From: Equus caballus
Taxonomy: Eukaryota; Chordata; Mammalia; Perissodactyla; Equidae
Reading direction: 5' to 3'
DNA length: 64,000 bases
NCBI RefSeq assembly: GCF_041296265.1
Contig: NC_091687.1
Coordinates: 100,964,001 to 101,028,000 of the forward strand
The position numbers and the translations under genes were made by a program. The notes beneath the pieces were generated by a model that ran no database searches, had not been told where the DNA came from, and saw only the letters and a program-made list of their open reading frames with translations. Below, piece by piece: positions 59,765 to 64,000 of this stretch; position 1 is the first letter of the stretch; each line of letters begins with the position of its first letter.

Positions 59765-59885
59765 CAAAGAATCCCCAGGTTGTGGGGAAGGACCTTGTGT
59801 TAGACTTGCTGTGTCTGTTGTAGCACCTGGCTCAGTGCATTGCACATAGTGGTGTTTCACAGGAATCTCTTATTGATTAATATTC
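59765..59885 (+). mobile_element. L2 LINE 3' fragment
   Basis: 'ggttgtggggaaggaccttg', 'gcacctggctcagtgcattg' and 'cacatagtggtgtttcac' fit the L2 tail (gggcagggaccttgtc, gcctggcacatagtaggtgc). Missing from unit B. Confidence 0.6.
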
Positions 59886-60243
59886 TCTCTGAGACCCACA
59901 TGGTGTTCCAGTCAGTCCCCATGATGCTCTCAGCATTCAGAAGGAGGGAGTTACGATGGTAACTGCAGTGATGAAGGGAGTCAGGGCTGGGCACAGAGGA
60001 GGTGTTCATTAAATGTGGGGTTTGATGGATAAACTGAATTTGGTGAAGTTGACAGGACAATGATGAAATTGATTATGGAAATTATGCTGATGTTCAGTAG
60101 GTCAGCAAATATTTAGCATTTCTGATTGGTGGAAACTGCTTTTGAATCTTCTTGGGAAAAAGCCAGTGCTACAAAGAAGATTCCAGAGCTTAAATCATTT
60201 ATTTATCTATGCCTTCAAAAACAAAAAGTACTTCTTTCCAAAA

Positions 60244-60262
60244 TACACACACACACACGCAC
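60244..60262. repeat. CA microsatellite
   Basis: Pure acacac run, paralogous to 34605-34633. Confidence 0.75.
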
Positions 60263-60449
60263 AGTTGCACAAATACTTTATCCTTTAGTGAAAGCTTCAT
60301 GGTCCTTAAAGCAAGGCCTCCTCTTTCCCCTTCTGAATTTTTGTGTATTTCTCTATTTCTACAACTCAGTTCCCACCCAGCATTCAGCTCTGGGAACTAG
60401 CATCACCACTATACATAGTGAGCCCATCATGGGAACCTGGTGTGTGTGA

Positions 60450-60951
60450 CATTCACACAGTCCACATGGCTCAGCAGGTGGTACCCTCAGGTGGGCAGGC
60501 ACACAGTGACCACTGTCTCTACTGTGGAATGAACCACTCCCACAAAACAAGAGACAGCCAGCGGCCCATCACTGCCACATAGTAGGGGGAATCACAGATG
60601 GCTACATAACCACTATAGGCCATTGCTACCAGAAAGAGGAACTCGGTCTCCCTAAGGGTCAAGGAGTAGAAGAGCTGGATCCCACATCTGTTGAGAGAGA
60701 TGATCTTCTTCTCCAAGAAGACATGCACCAGCATCTTGAGGTGCAGCAGATGCCCAGGACGAGAAGTTGCAGAGGAAGAAGTAGATGGGCAGGTGCAGTC
60801 GTACATTCAGCCAAATGAGAAGGACGATGAGCCTGTTGCCCAGCAGGGTCAGCAGATAGGTAGCCCCAAACAGGACAAAGAGTCCAGACAGGGCCTGCCT
60901 GGAGAGCCCCAATAGGACAAACTTGCTCACCCAAGTAGCATCCCTCCTCAG
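60450..60951 (-). pseudogene. Truncated olfactory receptor pseudogene, right end of unit C
   Basis: The N-terminal half of an OR. It reads SKFVLLGLSRQALSGLFVLFGATYLLTLLGNRLIVLLIWLNVRLHLPIYFFLCN, then, in another frame, HVFLEKKIISLNRCGIQLFYSLTLRETEFLFLVAMAYSGYVAICDSPYYVAVMG, then the ECL2 LPT region. The start codon is CTG at 60951-60949 where ATG is expected. A frameshift with loss of part of TM2 falls near 60760, the MAYDRY motif is MAYSGY, a further frameshift lies near 60545, and a stop replaces the Cys after LPT. Similarity ends after the ECL2 region and TM5-TM7 are missing, as in the unit B counterpart 34830-35575. It is more diverged than the three full-length copies. Confidence 0.9.
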
Positions 60952-61380
60952 GGAGCAAGTAGATCAGGTTGCCAGCAGGACGAGGCAGGTTGGAGAGGCC
61001 AGAATCAGAATCAGATTCACAGTCTGGGACTGAATAAAGGACTTTAAGTAGGACTGCCGTGACCTGTAGGTTTTCTCCATTAGACTCTGAACTTCTTGAA
61101 ATGTTAGATCTTTTCAGATTTTTCTTTTTTTTACAAAGATCCCTAGCAAATGTTTCACAATAAAGAATTTGTGTTGGGTGCAAGAAAGAAAAATTAAAGC
61201 ATTGGTCTTGAGGATTGTTCTCTGATTCTGAAGATGTCGGGCTTGTGTTCTGGAATCCCCTCCTATCCGTATTGCTCACTCTGGAGCCAGCAGTTCTTCC
61301 TGCTTCTCCCATAATCCAGGCTGGGTTAGCGACAGAGACAAAATTGTTCATTTAGTTCTCAGCATATTGGTCAATCAGGC
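60952..61380. other. Upstream flank of the truncated OR; no gene recognised
   Basis: On the minus strand the site aligned with the OR splice acceptor reads CAACCTG, so the acceptor is lost. A long minus frame covers 60659-61351 but is an accidental extension across OR sequence in the wrong frame. A poly-T run lies near 61120. Confidence 0.5.
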
Positions 61381-61660
61381 TTAGTACGTACCAGGCTGAT
61401 AAGATCAAGGCGTCATTGTAGAACACTGTATCAACTATAATTATGTCCCAACTTCTTGAGATTATCCTATATCCTTGGTGAAATGCTGGCATTTATTTGA
61501 ATGTTAAAGTAAGTGATTAATAAAAGATGAATGCGCACATCACTTGCTTGCACTGACAACATTTGGAAACTGATGGCGCCCGTAGATCAAGCCAGTAAGT
61601 GAAGAGCCTCTAAAACCTTTGGAGCTTTGTTACATGTAAATCCTCGTCATAGTAAAGAAA
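61381..61660. other. Diverged copy of the OR upstream region
   Basis: 'aacatttggaaactgatgg' and 'ggcatttatttgaatgttaa', with 'agccagtaagtgaagagcc', line up with C 39296-39420 ('acatttggaaaccaacgata', 'ggcatatattcagatattta', 'tatcaagtgagtgtaatcc'). A single TAATTA is at 61438-61443. This suggests that the truncated OR was once duplicated together with its upstream region, well before the A/B/C events. Confidence 0.45.
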
Positions 61661-61877
61661 TGTTTGCCCTCGTGACAACTCCCTGTTTCCTTTGCTGGGC
61701 TTTAGTACTATTGGTTAGTGTGAGAAAAGGAGAGACCACAGGGACATGGTGAAGGGTCCAATGGCTAGAAAAGCCCATTTGGATGTCCATTAGGGGATGC
61801 TTGGAAGGGAAAGTAAAAACTCTAGATACTGGGGCTCACTTATGAAAATCCCACAGGAGCCATGGTGGATACCAGAG

Positions 61878-62066
61878 AAACACCTTCCACATTGACTGCA
61901 CATTAAAATCCCCTGGGTTGTTTTGAAAACTCCTGAGCACAGACAACACCCCAGTGCGATTAAATCAGAATGTCAAGTGGGAGAAACCCGGACATCAGTA
62001 TATTAGTAACTTTGAATGTTTCCCAGATAATCAAAATGTGAAGCTAAGTTTGAGAATCATTGTTTT
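61878..62066 (+). mobile_element. MER5A-type hAT-Charlie DNA transposon, near full length
   Basis: 'attgactgcacattaaaatc', 'agtgcgattaaatcagaatg', 'cccggacatcagtatattag' and the inverted right end 'gtgaagctaagtttgagaat' span the whole element. It is unrelated in position to the copies in A and C. Confidence 0.87.
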
Positions 62067-63689
62067 AGAGGGAAACTTTAACCTTATTTTTGAAGACTCA
62101 ATACTTGGTTTTGGGAAGAGGAATATGTTTTGAGATAAACCTGGAAGACTCTTTGAGGAGAAAAGATCTTTTTGGCTTCACATCTCATTCTTCGTTTAAA
62201 AAAGTTGATACCAAGACACTTTGATTGATTTGCCTCAAATTCCACTGTGAATCAGTGAAAAAGTTCTCCCCGATATTTTGCCTTCAACGTGTTGGGTGTC
62301 CATTTTCCCTTAGCTTTCTGAGGTCAGGTCCAAAAACAACGTGTCAGGAAAGGTGTACTGTTTCGGATGCTGCCGTGCAGGGCAGGATGGAGGCTCTGGA
62401 TGGCCACCAAGTTACGAAGGGAAACAGGCTGAAGAGTAGTTTGGACAGGCCAGCAGACTGGAGGTCTAGTTTACCAAATCACCTGACCTCTATCCTTTTT
62501 ATCTTAAAAGAGAAACATCCACCCCATAGTTTAGTGAGAGTATGGAGCCCACACACGTGGACTCTCAACTTTCTCAGCAGCCAGGAGGTAGAATTGGAAA
62601 AACTCCTCCACTAAGTCCAGCTTGTCCACTTCTCTTTTCTGACTTCTAACAAACTAACTGCTCGAAGGGTAGAGGGTGTTTTCTCTTTTTAGTGTTCCCC
62701 TTTCTAGATTCTAACAGAGGTTGGCATGTAAAATCGGTGGACTGACTGAATGAATGAATGTCATATTGAGGCGTGGTTTCTTTAAAATTCGTTCTCTCAT
62801 CCAAGAGCTCAGTGTAGAACCTGCTTATGGATGTTTTCACAGAGTCCACTCTGTGGTATCAAGAAAGGCTCCACTCAGAGAGTTATCTTGAGGCACCAAC
62901 AGTTGTTTCCTCCTGATGAGTAAGTGTCCTCTAAAAACATGGAATCTCTCTCTAAAGAGACAAGGGCCAAAAATCACTTCTAAATTCTAAAACTCAAATA
63001 ATGGGTAGGAAAATATTTTGGACCCTCACCACTTTTTCTAACCTAAACTTAATGAATTGAAGTCTTCTCTGGATAAATGAGTTGTATGTACTCTTGCCAA
63101 GGAGAAGAGAATATAAGCATTATTTTATATATAAGAGATGTTTTCTATTATTATGATTAGAAGATCTCAGTAGATTATTGTCCCAACCATGTCATAGTTT
63201 AGTGAAGAAGAATTACATATCAAGGAGTATAAAGCCAACATCATTGCTTTTGGTTGACACCCTCCAACTTTTAACTGGTATTATCAAAAAACCTTATACA
63301 CGAAGTTTGCTCATTCAATGATTTTGCTGATCCTTTCGTAGCCAGGCTCTGTTAGAAGGTGTACCAGGATATCACACTGCTCAAAGCTAGATGTTCCATA
63401 GGTATGTGATGAGGATAAAGGAAATATATTAAATTATAAGTACTTGAGATTTGTTCTCCCTCAAGAACTAAGGAGGAAGAACTCCGGAGGTTTCTCTGCT
63501 GTACCAAATGCAGACACTGGGCAAAGGGCAGGCAAACGCCTACACATAAATGCACTAGTTGGGGGAGAAAACTTTGAAAGAGAGTAGAGAAAAGAAAGAT
63601 ATTTTGTTGATTTGTGAGAGAAATAAATAGTTAGAGAAGGATCTAAAAATGAGAGTTAAAAAGTTTTGACTGGGGGTTGGGGTTGAGCC
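62067..63689. other. Intergenic, no feature recognised
   Basis: This lies outside the duplicated units. Frames of up to 129 codons (62225-62614) show no domain and no start context. I can name no repeat here. Confidence 0.5.
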
Positions 63690-63855
63690 CCTCCGATGGA
63701 GTGGGAGCAGTGGGAGAATGGAGCAGGGAAGGAAGGAGGCAGATGGAGGTGCTGATGGTACTAGGGGGAGAAGGAGGTGGGCAGGCACTGAGGGAGTGAG
63801 TGAGGGAAGCTGACGGTCCAGGGAGGGGAGGGAAGGGAGGTCTTCAATTAAAAAA
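63690..63855. repeat. Purine-rich (GGGA/GGAG) tract
   Basis: The plus strand is strongly A+G, with repeated gggag, ggagg and gtgagtgagg steps. It lies just left of the terminal L1. The reverse strand gives a proline/serine-rich open frame, a composition effect. Confidence 0.7.
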
Positions 63856-63869
63856 TGAAGGAAAAAAAG

Positions 63870-64000
63870 ATTTTGCTGGACATTTCTCCAGAGAGGATAT
63901 ACAAGTGACCAACAAGCACACAAAAGGATTCTCAACATCATTAGTCATTAGGGACATGCAAATTAAAACTACAGTGGGATACTACTTTACACTCACTGGG
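63870..64000 (+). mobile_element. L1 LINE ORF2 C-terminal piece, cut by window end
   Basis: 'ggacatttctccagagagga', 'tgaccaacaagcacacaaaa' and 'gacatgcaaattaaaactac' are the L1 ORF2 segment equivalent to 19070-19190. It is on the plus strand and continues beyond the window. Its orientation and place recall the L1 tails that precede units A, B and C. Confidence 0.9.

Larger units (their letters stand above)
36282..60951. repeat. Tandem segmental duplication, unit C (most complete copy)
   Basis: It contains every block found in A and B in the same order: OR, TAATTA cluster, L2/MIR, MIR at 43720, MLT1 LTR, MIR, MER5A, ERV1 LTR, L2, old L1, L2 and the truncated OR at the right end. It carries one younger ERE1 insertion (50725-50945) that A lacks. 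The piece 43990-47025 is found only in this copy. Confidence 0.9.

Noticed and set aside
60659-61351. 230-codon minus frame upstream of and through the truncated OR
   Set aside because: It crosses OR sequence in a non-receptor frame and has no domain; it is a shadow frame.
1-64000. CRISPR arrays, operons, phage or plasmid modules
   Set aside because: The DNA is mammalian in repeats and gene content. No regularly spaced direct repeats or bacterial genes were seen.

Overview
The window is mammalian genomic DNA, most likely from a horse or another equid. Two copies of tRNA-derived equine SINEs (ERE type, 22508-22747 and 50725-50945) sit among L1 tails whose 3' ends look like the equine-active L1 lineage. 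A rhinoceros or tapir cannot be excluded. There is no bacterial, plasmid or viral gene content. The only host genes I can support are olfactory receptors (ORs), all on the minus strand.

Layout: the window is a tandem array of one long unit, each copy led on its left by a plus-strand L1 3' end. Unit A (about 548-17995) carries a broken full-length OR (1693-2616). Unit B (about 22748-35575) carries an intact OR (24829-25767) and, at its right end, a truncated OR pseudogene (34830-35575) split by a solo LTR. Unit C (about 36282-60951) carries an intact OR (37438-38379) and, at its right end, the counterpart truncated OR pseudogene (about 60450-60951). The units are mosaics of one ancestor. Unit A jumps at about 5690 from the equivalent of C 41445 to the equivalent of C 47025. 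Unit B jumps at 31429-31432 from the equivalent of C 43985 to about C 56620, and again near 34345. Unit A ends in two head-to-tail L1 pieces (18010-22500).

The OR proteins are single-exon-coding class II receptors that resemble family 2 (OR2F/OR2Q-like by memory of the human family). The two intact copies are about 84% identical by hand count. Each start codon lies 17 bases inside an exon that opens with a conserved splice acceptor. About 760-890 bp upstream of each start is a cluster of TAATTA motifs, a plausible homeodomain (LHX2/EMX2-type) promoter. Receptors of this kind act one per olfactory sensory neuron, so the genes are paralogues and not a pathway.

The rest is fossil repeat: MIR, L2, old L1, MER5A, one MLT1-type LTR and one ERV1 (MER34-like) LTR, each LTR present in both A and C and therefore older than the duplication. 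The right flank (60952-64000) holds an older, more diverged copy of the OR upstream region, a MER5A, a purine-rich tract and the start of another L1 tail. I found no RNA gene, CRISPR array or new gene system. The noteworthy biology is the OR/L1 duplication history.
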